Positions 1 to 11,699 of a DNA stretch of 64,000 nucleotides are shown piece by piece. The stretch covers positions 32,457,561 through 32,521,560 of the forward strand of contig OZ029919.1 of NCBI GenBank assembly GCA_964023275.1, read 5' to 3'. This DNA comes from Norana najaformis. Its lineage: Eukaryota; Annelida; Clitellata; Crassiclitellata; Hormogastridae. A program made the translations under genes and the position numbers. Every line of letters starts with the position of its first letter. Within the stretch, counting starts at the first letter, position 1. The notes under the pieces were generated by a model, which had not been told where the DNA came from, made no database searches, and saw only the letters and a list, made by a program, of their open reading frames with translations.

Positions 1-650
1 TGTGGCTTCCAACGTTTCATCTGGTGTCCCTGGAGGCTGAGAGAAGAGATTCCTCTTTTCCTCGTGGTCGAAGCAACCTGATCTATGCATCCCTTTTGGC
101 GAACGGCAGCTGGCATGGATTTCCCAAAGAATACCGACTCTTGTTCCTGCGATGTTGGTCAGAGTGTGTACACAGAGCACAAAGCGTGATATCGCAATGT
201 CGATATTAAATACAGACGATGGGCGATATCTTAGTTATCATATTCTTTTTCTTTTCGTCATCGTCGTCGTCGTCGTCATCATTGTTATTAATGAACGCCG
301 ACGGCTGTGTCTTCTGTTTCACGTGTAGAAACTTCTATAGCGCCGCTTCATGTGAAGACGGTCAGAATTACAGAAGGTAATTTTTCTGTGATTAGTGAGG
401 AAATGTCGCGCAATGCGATGGCTGAAGAGAGTCGAATCAAATCGATCAGTTAAGGTCAGCTAAGACATGGGCAACACACAATTGCCACCCCCATGCCGGA
501 TAACCTAGCGGCGCCAGTGTTTATAACTAGGCCTAAACCTATTGTAAGGTCTTGTTTTAGGTATTGTATACAGCCATCCATACGATGCGTGTTCTCATTG
601 AAACAAACGAGTTTCGATTTTACTTGGCAATTAGTCTAAAAGTGGCTATA
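1..650. other. unassigned left edge
   Basis: No gene is recognised. One + frame is open from the window edge to a stop at 207-209, which could be the tail of an exon entering from the left, but it shows no domain or clear splice site. A short TCG-type triplet run lies at about 255-282, and a TATAGCGCC core typical of this window's interspersed elements lies near 338. Confidence 0.3.
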
Positions 651-654
651 TTTC

Positions 655-806
655 AGAGATTTAAATCTCGGGCTAGCACGGTCCGTTCACGGGATCCATT
701 CAAACCGGCAGCGGTGGTGAAGGATCTCACCCGATTAATTCACTGAAAAATAAGCAGGGTCGAGGCCTTACGATCGCTGTAGAAAGCCGTCCACATCTAC
801 ATTTAA
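655..806 (+). mobile_element. interspersed element, family D
   Basis: The sequence resembles 44680-44822 and 45155-45345. All share the string CTCGGGCTAG, a block ending CTCACCCGATTAAT, the phrase AGGGTCGAGGCC, and then a tail rich in ACATTT units. It is probably a short non-LTR (LINE 3' end or SINE) family, judged from dispersed repetition and the simple tail. No coding capacity is seen. Confidence 0.6.
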
Positions 807-954
807 ATCGATCGTAGCACAACCACACATGCAGTGGTTAATTTTTCAGCCGGATTCCGCTGAATCTGAGACCCGGAACCTTTGATTTGAGATCGCCATC
901 TGAGCAATGACATCCGCCACCTAAATAAATGAAGAGAGTCGTCACCGAAGAAGG

Positions 955-1035
955 GAGGCGATTTATATAGCGCCGTAACACGGCCGAGGCAGAAGAAAAG
1001 GGCGGTGTACACGAGTTCAAAAATCAACAACAGTC
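955..1035 (-). mobile_element. interspersed element, family C
   Basis: This is the reverse of 33470-33545. Shared features are TATATAGCGCCGTAACACGG and a distal stretch reading ACGAGTTCAAAAATCAACA. A diverged third copy lies near 14665-14765. In the other copies the TATATAGCGCC end abuts a triplet microsatellite. Confidence 0.5.
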
Positions 1036-1039
1036 ATAA

Positions 1040-1262
1040 GATTGTAATCGTAATCGTAATTCCGAGATTTCTACAGCGCCCAACGAAAGCCGTGCCGCGG
1101 GGACCAGCTTATTCACAGGCGCTCAGTCAAAACAAAATCGATAGGCAAAAGGGTTTGGTTCCAGGTCAAGATCCAAAAGTCAGACGGAGAGACAGCGTGG
1201 CAGCTACGGGGTGGTGTTTTGGGTTGGAGAGGAGAGAGAGATAAGAGGAAGAAGGGGTGGAT
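1040..1262 (-). mobile_element. LINE-like 3' end, family A
   Basis: On the minus strand this ends in repeated ATTACG units after GGGCGCTGTAGAAATCTC. It contains the family landmarks ATCGATTTTGTTTTGACTGAG and GGATCTTGACCTGGAACC. Other copies lie at 5372-5550, 18655-18935, 26560-26645, 32575-32812, 56630-56957 and 56962-57251. Longer copies keep an upstream reading frame with a SRLKTLLF-type motif, which suggests the C terminus of a non-LTR retrotransposon. Confidence 0.65.
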
Positions 1263-1299
1263 ATCGATAAGATATCGTAAAAAGATAATTATGTCTTGA

Positions 1300-2621
<1,322 letters not shown>

Positions 2622-2821
2622 GCATCAAAATCAGCCAGGAACGAGGTAGTTTTGTTTCGGCTGTGACTTGAGAGTGCACTGACTGACCTTTGCCAGGACG
2701 CTCTCTCGTACGAGTATAAATTTCGAACTTGAGCCAAGAATGGGTTTGACCTGTATACGATATGTTCACAAAACACTCGAATGTACTGTAGATATCTCTG
2801 ACCAAACGATGTCAAGATGTC

Positions 2822-3085
2822 TTGAAGAAGAAGAAGAGAAAGAGGATGAGGATGAGAAGGAGGAGAAGGAGGAGGAGGAGGAGGAGGAGGAGGAAAAGAA
2901 GAAGAAGAGGAGGAGGAGGAGGAAGAAGAAGAAGAAGAAGAAGAGGAGAAGGTGAAAGAGGAGAAAGAAGAGGTGGAGGAGGAGGAGGAAGAGGAAGAAG
3001 AGGAAGAAGAAGAGGAGGAGGAGGAAAAAGAGGAGGAAGAGATGGAGGAGGAGGAAGAGGGAGAAGAAGAAACAGAAGAAGAGTC
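2822..3085. repeat. GA-rich (AAG/AGG)n tract
   Basis: About 260 bp is almost purely purine on the + strand, mixing AAG, GAG and AGG triplets. Frames through it encode only Glu/Lys/Arg strings. Confidence 0.9.
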
Positions 3086-3224
3086 CTTACGCTAAACCAG
3101 AAAGGCAGCTGTGGTATAAAGTGTGTAGCAATTTTATTTCTTTATCTTCGGCATATGAGGCGGGTGGTCAGCCATCTTCCTCGGCGCCTGATCCTCCTAC
3201 TGACACTGTACTCATAACAGCTAG

Positions 3225-3345
3225 GGTTGGCTAGAGGGCGCAAGTGGAGCCGAAATCTCGAAACAGATTTCTGCAGAGGTTTGAACCCCCGATCTCTCGA
3301 TTGACAGCCAGTACACTAATCACTAGACTATCGCGGTCCCCTCTA
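3225..3345 (-). mobile_element. tRNA-derived SINE head
   Basis: On the minus strand a box-A-like TAGTCTAGTGATTAG is followed by a box-B-like GGGGGTTCAAACC, at spacing typical of a pol III tRNA promoter. It resembles 21705-21980 and 32868-33020. It does not fold convincingly as an intact tRNA, so a SINE is preferred. Confidence 0.55.
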
Positions 3346-3439
3346 GCGAATGTACCCAATAAACTCTGTTCACAGGTAGATGTAAAGTCGCGCGCGCGCA
3401 ACGAATGAGGCGTACACATACATATTCTCAGGTACAAAT

Positions 3440-3640
3440 AGGCGTACACACAGCCACACGCATATAGACACACGGATAGACACATAGGCACAGAGTTAAT
3501 ACTGCCAACAGACAGACAGACAGACACACACACACAGACACACACAGACGGACGGACGGACAGACGGAGGAACTCACAGACAGACATAGACAGACAGACT
3601 CACAGACAGATAGACAGCCAGACAGAGGGACAGACGGATG
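3440..3640. repeat. CAGA/CACA tetranucleotide tract
   Basis: Imperfect CAGA, CACA and GGAC units give Ser/Val/Cys-rich spurious frames on the minus strand. Confidence 0.8.
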
Positions 3641-3649
3641 TATGGAGAA

Positions 3650-3983
3650 AGGAAGAATCGAGAGAGAATGATACATTTAAGAAATAATATAGGAGTTTTG
3701 ATTATTAATTAGAAAAACTACCAAAATAGATCTGTACCTTCGGCTTATTTTTATTTATCACGAAGGCCCAGTTGTATTTAAATAACGAAGCAGCTATTTA
3801 GAAAGATAAGTGGGCTTTATATAGCGCCTTTAAGTGCCTCCCCTAAGCGGTGAAAATTATCCATCCATAATATTACACTTAATATAATTTCCGATATATT
3901 TACTGACTGAAAACATAAGACAGATGGGTTGCTAAAATATGCGTAGAATATACATTGAGTAGATGTAGTTATAATCAAATTTG
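3650..3983. other. no gene; element remnant
   Basis: AT-rich sequence with a TTTATATAGCGCC core at about 3813 followed by TTTAAGTGCC, a remnant of the window's TATAGCGCC element group. Confidence 0.35.
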
Positions 3984-4132
3984 TTTGTGTGTGTGTGTGC
4001 GTGTGTGTGCGTGTGTGCGTGTGTCTGTGTGTTTGTGTTTGTGTGTGCGTTTGTGTTTGTGCGTGTGTGTGCGTGTTTGTGTTTGTGTGTATGTGTGTTT
4101 GTGTGTGCGTGTGTGTGTGTGTGTGTGTGAGT
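3984..4132. repeat. (TG)n dinucleotide array
   Basis: About 150 bp of TG repeats with interspersed GC and TT variants. Confidence 0.9.
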
Positions 4133-4139
4133 GTGAACC

Positions 4140-4620
4140 TGATCCCAATTCTTTGTAATAATCAGAGGTGTCGTGTGCTTTGTCAGGGGCTGCATATACC
4201 TTAAGGCAAGAAGGGTCATTGGAAGTGAAATTGGGGAATAGGATTTCTCCCCAGTGCTGGTCCTTCCCCTCTCCACCCAAGGGGGTTTGAAGCGGGGTAT
4301 TTGTGATGTAAAGAGGGAATTCCATTAAAATACTAATTCATACAGATCGCCGCTAGGGTTGCTTTTTCGAACCGGATGTCCTACGGCTCCGTGAACTTTG
4401 ACCTCGCTCCTCGACGCAGACTGATAACGAACGGATGAGTTTGCACAGGCGGCATTCACTCCCCCATCCTCATCTTCCACCCTCGGCTTCAACCACCGCC
4501 TCAACGTGGTTGACCCAGCTGACTGAGAGACTTCAAGGAAGAGGCGGCGGAGCTTGCTTGAACTTGCGCTATAGAAATTACATCTCAGGGTGAAGTTAAC
4601 AGATCTGAAGACTTATCAAA
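4140..4620. other. no gene seen
   Basis: Moderate-GC, unique-looking sequence. No frame with splice signals or a domain was found. Confidence 0.3.
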
Positions 4621-4621
4621 C

Positions 4622-4837
4622 ATACATATATATATAGCTCATACTTTATATAATTACGTTTATATATAATATATGAATACATACTTAATGCATTGATATA
4701 TATATATACATGAATATATACTTAATATATTCACATGTATTTGAGTATATGTGTATGTTTATTTTAAGCACTTATGTATATGTATATTCATTTATATAAC
4801 TATGTATTTATGCATACACATGTATACACACATATCA

Positions 4838-4875
<38 letters not shown>
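4622..4875. repeat. AT-rich tract with (TA)n
   Basis: Degenerate TATA/CATA sequence ending in a clean (AT)n run near 4842-4875. Confidence 0.85.
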
Positions 4876-4880
<5 letters not shown>

Positions 4881-5371
4881 CTTTAGGTAAATACCTAACA
4901 CAAAAATGGAATTAAGATTTAGAACTTATATAAAAATATCCAGTTTTATTCCGAAATCCTTTCAAATGCATCTTTAATTGTTTGGGTGTTTGTCCACGCC
5001 TACGATTCCTCGCTCAGCCGATGGACAAATGCCGTGTTAACAAATGCATTACTTACTTACTTTCTTACTTACTACTGATTAGTCAATCAATAAGTAAGTA
5101 ATTAATAAAACTGACTGACTGTCTGTCTGACTTAATTTATTAATTAATCTCCAGGGCCCTGATTTTTTATTTCAGAGTAATAGGAGCTCAGTCCAGATGC
5201 CAGAGTTTAGGCCCTGATACGTGCTGTCCGCGTTGATTGAATTGCTTGAGAGATTGAATTTTAAAACAAAAGCTCAATTAAATTAATTGATTTATTTAGA
5301 CAGTCGATATCGTTTATTAAACATCTTTGAGCTGGAGAAGTTTCAGGTCCTGCGATCGGATACCTCCCATC

Positions 5372-5550
5372 GTAACCTGCCTGACTCTTGGATCTTGACC
5401 TGGAACCGAACCCTTCTTGCCTGTCTATTTTGTTTCAACTGAGCGCCTATGAATGCATATTTCCGAAGCCAGATCTATGAAGCTGGTTCCAGCGACTTAG
5501 CTTTCATTGGGCGCTGTAGAAATCTCGAGTTTACGATTACGATTACTAGC
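5372..5550 (+). mobile_element. LINE-like 3' end, family A
   Basis: It contains CCTGACTCTTGGATCTTGAC, TTTGTTTCAACTGAGCGCC, GGGCGCTGTAGAAATCTCGA and then TTTACGATTACGATTAC at the 3' end, matching the other family A copies. Confidence 0.65.
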
Positions 5551-5689
5551 GTGTCAAAAACAGGGTCTTTGTCTCCTACGAGCGATATCTTCCCTTCAAA
5601 TAACATCAGGGTTAACTAAGCAGTTGACAATCGAGATCTTACAGTTCTAAACTTGAGCAACTGATATTCTCTTCGCCTTCTCTAGTATA

Positions 5690-6084
5690 CGAATTCGATT
5701 ACTGCTCAGTTCTGTTCGGCACCGGCTAAAATTTCGCCGCATCGCGGAAACAGACCTATATTATATTCTTCACCCTCGCGGGCAGGATCGGGATTCTAAA
5801 TGCGCCACCGCTGTTCTGTATTATGCGCATTGAGAGTCGGGTCTTTCACCCGCCGGCCACGAAGGCGGCTTAATGTATAGCCGAGCGAGACCCTGCATCG
5901 TTTAATCCGTCACCGCCAGGGGCGCTGCCAGAGGGGACAACCCAGCCCGATGCATCGACTCAACATGGCCGCCGGCAATGAAGGCATTTCGAACGACCGC
6001 CACCTAGCGTTCAGCCCGATCGGTGTGACGCCAAAAGAGGCTCGGCGAAAACAGTTCCGAAAAGATTGTGATTGGTTCACGTGA
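5690..6084 (+). promoter_or_regulatory. CpG-rich, promoter-like patch
   Basis: This patch is richer in CpG than its surroundings. It contains CAACATGGCCGCC (similar to the YY1 start-site motif), an inverted CCAAT box (GATTGG) at about 6069 and an E-box CACGTG at 6078-6083. This looks like a first-exon or promoter region, but no downstream exon can be tied to it. The assignment is inference from motif clustering only. Confidence 0.3.
5965..6084 (+). CDS. short ORF, 39 residues, unrecognised
   Basis: The ATG sits in a strong context (CAACATGG) inside the CpG-rich patch and opens a 39-residue frame beginning MAAGNEG, with a basic stretch TPKEARRKQFRK near the end. It may be the 5' end of a spliced gene or a chance ORF. 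No family is recognised and no good donor is evident. Confidence 0.2.
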   Translation: MAAGNEGISNDRHLAFSPIGVTPKEARRKQFRKDCDWFT

Positions 6085-6289
6085 CCGGGAAATTTGTTTT
6101 TAAAAATAGAACCGTGCTGTCGATGCCATTGGCTGCAGCTTCGTTCGTGAAACTCATGTTTTGCTTTCATTATGACTGCGTAGGTATAGACCGCTCGGGC
6201 GACAGCTTGGGCTTCAATTTTCACCTTATTGAAACATTGTTTCCAATCAAATATGGCTCTCCAGGCAAGAAATCCCAACCTGATCCATC

Positions 6290-6512
6290 AAATCTGCTGC
6301 ATTTCCATTTCTTTAAGTTTAAACACAACCCACCCTAAACTCATCTCCCCTTCTCTCTCTGGTCTTATGGCAACAGCAGTTGGTTCATGACATGAAAAAT
6401 CTTTGGACAACCCCATTGACTTGACGCAGCGCTGGTGAATACGCTGGTGCCCTGTGCTTAGCTTATAAGTAGCGCGTTAGAAATTTCGAGTTTACGCTTA
6501 CGATAACTCTAA
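6290..6512 (+). mobile_element. LINE/SINE 3' end, family B
   Basis: Shared with 9570-9783 are AACACAACCCACCC, CTCTCTCTGGTCTT, a GACTTGACG block, and a terminus reading GTTAGAAATTTCGAGTTTACG. Minus-strand copies lie at 21188-21400 and 24318-24500. The tail resembles family A (ATTACG units), so A and B may use the same retrotransposition machinery. Confidence 0.6.
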
Positions 6513-6656
6513 AATTCGCAGCTGTACGTCATGCTTAAAGTGGGCGGAGTCGGAACCGTCTTCGCCTCGGAACAGATTTTCTACAACACCTGCCGGTCAG
6601 AGACATACTCAGAGGGAAGGACAGACAGACGTAGCGATCAAGCCAAGCATACGTGG

Positions 6657-6667
6657 TATATAAAAGG
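6657..6667 (+). promoter_or_regulatory. TATA box
   Basis: TATATAAAAGG is a near-consensus TATA element. A CAGT initiator-like site lies about 32 bp downstream (A at 6689), the expected TATA-to-start spacing. About 170 bp further on is a good splice donor (GGTACGT), so this could drive a non-coding first exon of the KCTD gene 4.1 kb downstream. That link is inferred. An LTR or unrelated promoter is the alternative. Confidence 0.45.
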
Positions 6668-6688
6668 AGCCGATCGCGCGCATAGAGC

Positions 6689-6857
6689 AGTCCAGAGGAT
6701 TTATGGGAGCGAGCGGTGAGATCTATTCGGAGTTCGTTATCTGAGTAGGAGTTGAGTTCTGTCGGCTGAAACCGTCTTCGCAACGATCGACAAATCGACA
6801 CTCAACGGCCGCCGTCGTCGCTGACGCCGAATCTCCTGACGGGATCCGCCTCAGTTG
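6689..6857 (+). other. possible 5' non-coding exon
   Basis: It is bounded by the predicted start at 6689 and by a donor reading TTG|GTACGT at 6857/6858. It is CpG-containing and free of simple repeats, and array sequence begins just beyond. If joined to the exon with the KCTD ATG (a candidate acceptor CCCCAG lies just before 10908), it would be 5' UTR. Only a transcript could confirm it. Confidence 0.3.
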
Positions 6858-6955
6858 GTACGTCTCCAATCGGAACAAATTTTCGGCTTTATTAACGGTC
6901 CGATAAAGCGGGAATGGCCGTCCTTCCGTCCTTCTATCCATGCACGCGCTCCCTG

Positions 6956-7170
6956 CCTCTCTGTCTGTCTGTCTCTTTATGACTCTTTCTGTGTGTCTCT
7001 CTGTGTATCTCGCTCTCTGCTTTCTCTCCGCCCGCCCTTCCGTCTCTCCGTCTCCCACTCTGTCTATGTCTTTGTCTCTATCTCGCTCCATCCCTCTCTG
7101 TCTGTCTGTCTCTGTTTGTCTGTCTCTGTCTGTCTGTCTATCTATCTCTCCCTCTCTCCCTCTCTCCCTC

Positions 7171-7245
<75 letters not shown>

Positions 7246-7290
7246 CTGTCTCCCTTCCTCCCTCCATCCCTCCCTCCTTCCCTCCCTCCC
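6956..7290. repeat. TCTG/TCTA/CCTC tetranucleotide array
   Basis: A TCTG/TCTC mixture passes into a pure (TATC)n run at about 7167-7244 and then CCTC/CTCC units. Ser/Leu/Cys-rich frames are artefacts. Confidence 0.95.
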
Positions 7291-7910
7291 TCGCACAGTC
7301 ATACATACATGCTGCACATGTGGCGGTCTCTAGCGGTTGTAGTGAGAACTAAATATGAGAGCTAGACGGTGGACCGTGTTCGTCAGCTCGTAAACAAGAG
7401 ATAGCCGATCCCTTTAACGGTTATGTGCCGACGCAGAGACAGAGGGAACCGTAGTGTGCTCTCGCTTGTGAATGTGTGAACTGCACTGCGTCTGTTTCTC
7501 GTACGATAACGGCGCTATATAAATTACTATCTGATTTTATCTTAAGACTAAAGGCACTTGTGTAATGTATTAAGTAAATCTAATTGTTATTGCTTAGTTA
7601 CTTTACAGTCAGGATAAGAGGAGGTGTTCTTTACATATGTTGCGATTTTGACTTTGCTACAACTACTGTTACGATTACAATTTACGATTTGCATTTACGT
7701 TTAGGTTTATATTTACGAACCGAATATAGATAAGCATTTCAATACGAGAAGTTTAATAGGTTTTGATCAAAGAAGAAGTTTCAGGTGAGATACGAAATCA
7801 ATCGAGTGGGTTCTATTTTAGGTTGAGTCTTGTTTCGAGTTCTTCATAGTCTAAAAAGAGTTAAGTAAACACAAACTTCCCCCCTTACTCACGAGTCACT
7901 TCGATATCAA
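7290..7910. other. no gene; element remnant
   Basis: A GGCGCTATATAAATTA core near 7512 marks the edge of a TATAGCGCC-type element. The remainder is AT-rich and unassigned. Confidence 0.3.
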
Positions 7911-7911
7911 A

Positions 7912-8206
7912 TGACCTTATAATCTTAATCACGAGATTTCTATAGCGCCAAACGGAAGCCATATCATTTGCATAGGCTTCCAAATGACCTATAATCTTAA
8001 TCACGAGATTTCTATAGCGCCCAACGGAAGCCATATCATTTGCATAGGCTTCCAAATGACCTATAATCGTAATCACGAGATTTCTATAGCGCCAAACGGA
8101 AGCCATATCATTTGCATAGGCTTCCAAATGACCTATAATCGTAATCACGAGATTTCTATAGCGCCCAAAGGAAGCCATATCATTTGTATAGGCTTCCAAA
8201 TAACCT
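7912..8206 (-). repeat. about 72-bp tandem array (4 copies) of a LINE/SINE tail
   Basis: Four head-to-tail units each contain TAATC(G/T)TAATCACGAG, TTTCTATAGCGCC, (A/C)AACGGAAGCC and ATATCATTTGCATAGGCTTCC. Read on the minus strand, each unit ends like family A (GGCGCTATAGAAATCTCG followed by ATTACG). The array therefore looks like tandem amplification of a retroelement 3' end. Mutations are few, which suggests recent expansion. Confidence 0.85.
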
Positions 8207-8329
8207 AACCAATCGCAATTGTGTGTTCATCCAACCTTAGGGACATCAGAGAAAATTTCCCGATCAGTCAGTTAAAATTTATATAGCGCGTTTTAGGAAC
8301 TTGAGAAACACACGTAAACCATTATGATA

Positions 8330-8442
8330 TATTATGTTGGATAGGATTTAATAATACTATTTAGCTGCACATAATATATAGGTATTATATATGTCGATAT
8401 ATATGTTTATCTATATATATAGCATAATGTATATTTATGGAT

Positions 8443-8489
<47 letters not shown>

Positions 8490-8765
8490 TTTCGACTACT
8501 ACAGTTAACGATTAAAGAGGTCAGCGTAGAGGTCAACCAAATAAGACGAATGTTCTCTCACAGTCGCTTGAGGTCGCCTTCTATCGCTTAAAGCATTTTG
8601 CTACATATTGCAACAGTGTATGTGAATAAATATTATATAACACAAATATATTATGCTTACATACTTACTAAATATATATGCTATATATATGCATGCATTC
8701 TATATGTTATGTGTAATATATATATATGATATTATATGTGTATGTATACATGTATATATATGTCG
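8330..8765. repeat. AT-rich region with (TA)n
   Basis: Includes a clean (AT)n run at about 8446-8482 and degenerate TATATG sequence to 8765. Confidence 0.8.
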
Positions 8766-8816
8766 ATTGGAAATCGGTTCGCGCCAACTCGGTGCCCAAG
8801 GCACTAGTGACGAAGT

Positions 8817-9038
8817 TCAGCGGAGGCATATAGAAGAAGAGAGCCGGTGATGCGGCCCCTCGGGCGGATGAATACGAGGCGTTGTGTGGTTGGCCTGTCG
8901 TGGCGCCATCTGTTTGCCGGTGGCAGTCATCACAGGCTCCGTCGGTCCCATAATATCTGGCGCAGGAGCAACAGCTCCACTTCGCGGAGTATGTATCACG
9001 CCGCACAGCGCAGTCTCTGTGAGGACCACGAAGGTCAT
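8817..9038 (-). CDS. candidate ORF, 73 residues, unrecognised
   Basis: An ATG in good context (CAAGATGACC) opens a 73-residue frame in a CpG-rich island about 270 bp long. The product starts MTFVVLTETALCG and is Pro/His-rich towards its end. Other frames on both strands are also open here, so strand and frame are uncertain. No family is recognised and no neighbouring exon was found. It could be a promoter island rather than coding. Confidence 0.2.
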   Translation of the reverse strand: MTFVVLTETALCGVIHTPRSGAVAPAPDIMGPTEPVMTATGKQMAPRQANHTTPRIHPPEGPHHRLSSSICLR

Positions 9039-9139
9039 CTTGAACTGCCGCTCGGTGGTTGGACGGCTTCTTCAAATCGAAAGTTTATTAGATTTTAATT
9101 TTAAATATGTTTTATTCGGCGAGAGTATGCGAATTTAGC

Positions 9140-9560
9140 TAAGTCTTCCAATGGGCGCCATAATCCAGCAACAAACAACATCTATATATTGCATTCGTCC
9201 TATATATATAATGTTTATATTTTATCGGCTTAAACGAGACCATAATGAAATACAGAGCATATAAATACAGCCATACACACATACATATACATACATATAT
9301 AGGGTAAGCAAGGCTAGATATTTATTTGCCAATAATATATACATAAACGCATATATATTTATATAGCCCGGGGTCCTTTGAATAAATTATTGGCTTGCAT
9401 TGAAGGGGTTAGTAGATTTTTATATATCAAAGGCATCGGAGTGGTCCACGAGGAGTGGAATGAAATAAAACATGTCTTGTATCGGGAAAGCGGATGGAAT
9501 AAAAAGGGGAGGAAAAGTTCGCCGCGAGTGAAATTGTCTCGGCGTCAGAGGTTCTGGGGT
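9140..9560. other. no gene; AT-rich sequence
   Basis: ATATA-rich sequence to about 9365, then unassigned sequence leading into the family B element. Confidence 0.3.
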
Positions 9561-9569
9561 TTTCAACTC

Positions 9570-9783
9570 TGTCGGTTGCGTTTCTCTCAGCTTGAACACA
9601 ACCCACCCAAGAGCTCCTCTCACCCTTCTCTCTCTGGTCTTCTGGCAACAGGACCTGGTTCTTGATTTGGGATCTGTGGACAATCCCGCTGACTTGACGT
9701 AGCGTTCGTGAATGAGCTGTTGCCCTGCGATTAGCTTTTAAGTGGCGCTTTAGAAATTTTGAGTTTACGATAACGATTACGAA
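9570..9783 (+). mobile_element. LINE/SINE 3' end, family B
   Basis: It matches 6290-6512: AACACAACCCACCC, TCTCTCTGGTCTTCTGGCAAC, GACTTGACGTAGCG and a terminal TTTTGAGTTTACGATAACG. It is oriented on +. Confidence 0.6.
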
Positions 9784-9789
9784 GTTGTA

Positions 9790-10215
9790 ATTTTAGGCCT
9801 GAGAGAATTGTTTAAATTGTAGGCCTAATAATTGTAACAGATCGTTCACAGAACGCCTGTTTGAAATGTAACCCTAACTGGGAATGTATTTTATAACCGT
9901 ATGGATAGTTTTCTAAGTTTTTAAAAATTTTAAATCTTAGCATTGATGTAACGCATTTTGGACGAATAATCTAGTGTGGTTACCAGATAACTAATTTTGT
10001 ACCAGGAAATTTCGGCTTAACCAAGGATCTTAATCGCCTACGATTTCTCGTTCAGTCGAAGGACGTATGGCGTGTTAACAAATGCATTACTTACTTACTT
10101 ACTTAAAGTTTAAAACGATACGATGCTGTCATTATACATTTCGTATGTTAACACGCGTGTGTGTCGGTCAAAATACACACAACAGAGGCGCCATCTATGA
10201 AGTGGCTGTATCAAC
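9790..10215. other. no gene seen
   Basis: AT-rich unique sequence with a short TTAC microsatellite near 10087-10105. Confidence 0.3.
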
Positions 10216-10217
10216 AG

Positions 10218-10278
10218 CCAATCAGAAAACACAGTCATGCAACAACAGCCAATCATGGTGCCTGTAACAACAGCCAAT
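10218..10278 (+). promoter_or_regulatory. three CCAAT boxes in a short tandem repeat
   Basis: AACAGCCAATCA occurs three times, with CCAAT at 10218-10222, 10249-10253 and 10274-10278. The flanks AGCCAATCAG match the NF-Y consensus closely. They lie about 0.7 kb upstream of the KCTD start codon, so they may be proximal promoter elements of a transcript starting nearby. Equally, they could be a chance minisatellite. Confidence 0.35.
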
Positions 10279-10986
10279 CAGAAAGCACACCACTAGAGGC
10301 TTTCTTCGCCTTTAAGAAGCCGTGCGTTTTGTTTTATTTTCTGTCGTATAGGGGACTGACGCCGTTTTTTACAAGATTAGGCGCAAGAACTTCAGCAAGC
10401 TTCGAGTGTCGGATCTTCGTAAGTTATAAGATCTTTGGTGCAACTGTTCAATTATAGCTACTTTTCATGTCTGATCCACGTTTTTTTGCCTGATTGATTG
10501 ATTTATAGCGTTTACTACGCGCGCGAACACTATCCCTGATCTAGAGGCCAGCTGATATTGTATGTCGTTTTGTTTTAGAAAGAGACTACTTTCTGCTCGT
10601 GCGCTCTTGAAGGGGACGAATTATGACGAGGACTTTATGAAATCACACCCTCCTTACATTACCTCTTTGAAACGAAAGAACTGATTTTGGGAGCGTATTT
10701 ATATCCCAGTATTTTGAGCAAATTCATACCATTTTCCGCCATCACTGCCTGAGGAAAAAGAATTTCAGGGACCTTATCTCAACCACACCCAAGCCTTCTT
10801 AAAACACCCGCAGCCTTAAGTTTCGCCCAGGTCATATATTAATTAACCTGCCTTTACAAACGCCCTATTTAACGAGTCCCCAACCAACTGCCTTATTTAG
10901 CCCCAGGACGCCTCTATTCTAATCTATAATCGTTGGCCTGGAGACGTAGTTCGTCACGTGATCCCTTACGGCCTAATTGTTGATCA

Positions 10987-11252
10987 ATGCGCGCCGCCAT
11001 TTTGTCCAGCCCATTCGTCGTTCAAAGGGGCAGTCGTGTGCTTGATGGAGGGAGTTGCAGTAGTCCAGCTACAACACCCAGTCCACCGATGATGACCAGC
11101 TTGACCACGTCGGCCAGCGCAGCCTCCAGCAGCGCCATCTTCAGCAAGATATCCGGGGTTCCCTGTCCAGCGACTCCGACGAGGTACACGGCTCCGGTCC
11201 ACATTGACGTCGGAGGAAGCATTTATACGTCATCACTGGAAACACTCACCAA
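10987..11252 (+). CDS. KCTD1/KCTD15-type BTB protein, exon with start codon
   Basis: This exon encodes residues 1-88 plus two bases of codon 89. An in-frame stop two codons before the ATG makes 10987 the first possible start in this exon. After a Ser/Thr/Ala-rich N-terminal region, residues 69-88 read APVHIDVGG followed by YTSSLETLT, the first strand of the KCTD1/15 BTB (T1) domain. The donor is CCAA|GTAAGT at 11252/11253. Joined to 16604 it restores codon 89 (Lys) and continues TKYPESR, as in KCTD15. The family represses AP-2 (TFAP2) transcription factors through an oligomeric BTB domain and acts in neural crest and ectoderm development in vertebrates; the same function here is inference. 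Confidence 0.92.
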
Positions 11253-11269
11253 GTAAGTGTAGTCTTTGT

Positions 11270-11615
11270 TTGCAGACAGACACAGGCAGGCAAGGAGGCA
11301 GGCAGGGAGGCAGGGAGGCAGGCAGGCAGGCAGGCAGACAGACAGACAGATAGACAGGCAGGCAGACAGACAGACAGACAAACAGACAGACAAACAGACA
11401 GACACAGACAGATCGGCAGATAGACAGACAGGCAGGCAGGCAGACAGACAGACTCACAGACAGACACAGACAGATCGGCAGATAGACAGGCAGGCAGACA
11501 GACAGACAGACAGACAGAAAGACAGATAGACAGACAGGCAGACATACACACAGACAGACACTTAGACAGACAGACAGACACACAGACAGATAGGCAGACA
11601 GACAGGCAGGCAGGA
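11270..11615. repeat. CAGA/CAGG tetranucleotide array (KCTD intron)
   Basis: About 345 bp of CAGA, CAGG and CACA units begins 17 bp after the KCTD splice donor. Confidence 0.95.
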
Positions 11616-11699
11616 GAATCGGGGTGAATTAGAGTTCGATGAGTCTCGGCTTTCGATGCTTCTTTGAAGTTCTTTCGCTGCAGATCAAGGACTTTTCCT

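Noticed and set aside
5910-6278. 122-residue minus-strand frame
   Set aside because: No domain, and it overlaps a promoter-like patch with a better ATG on the other strand. No splice support.
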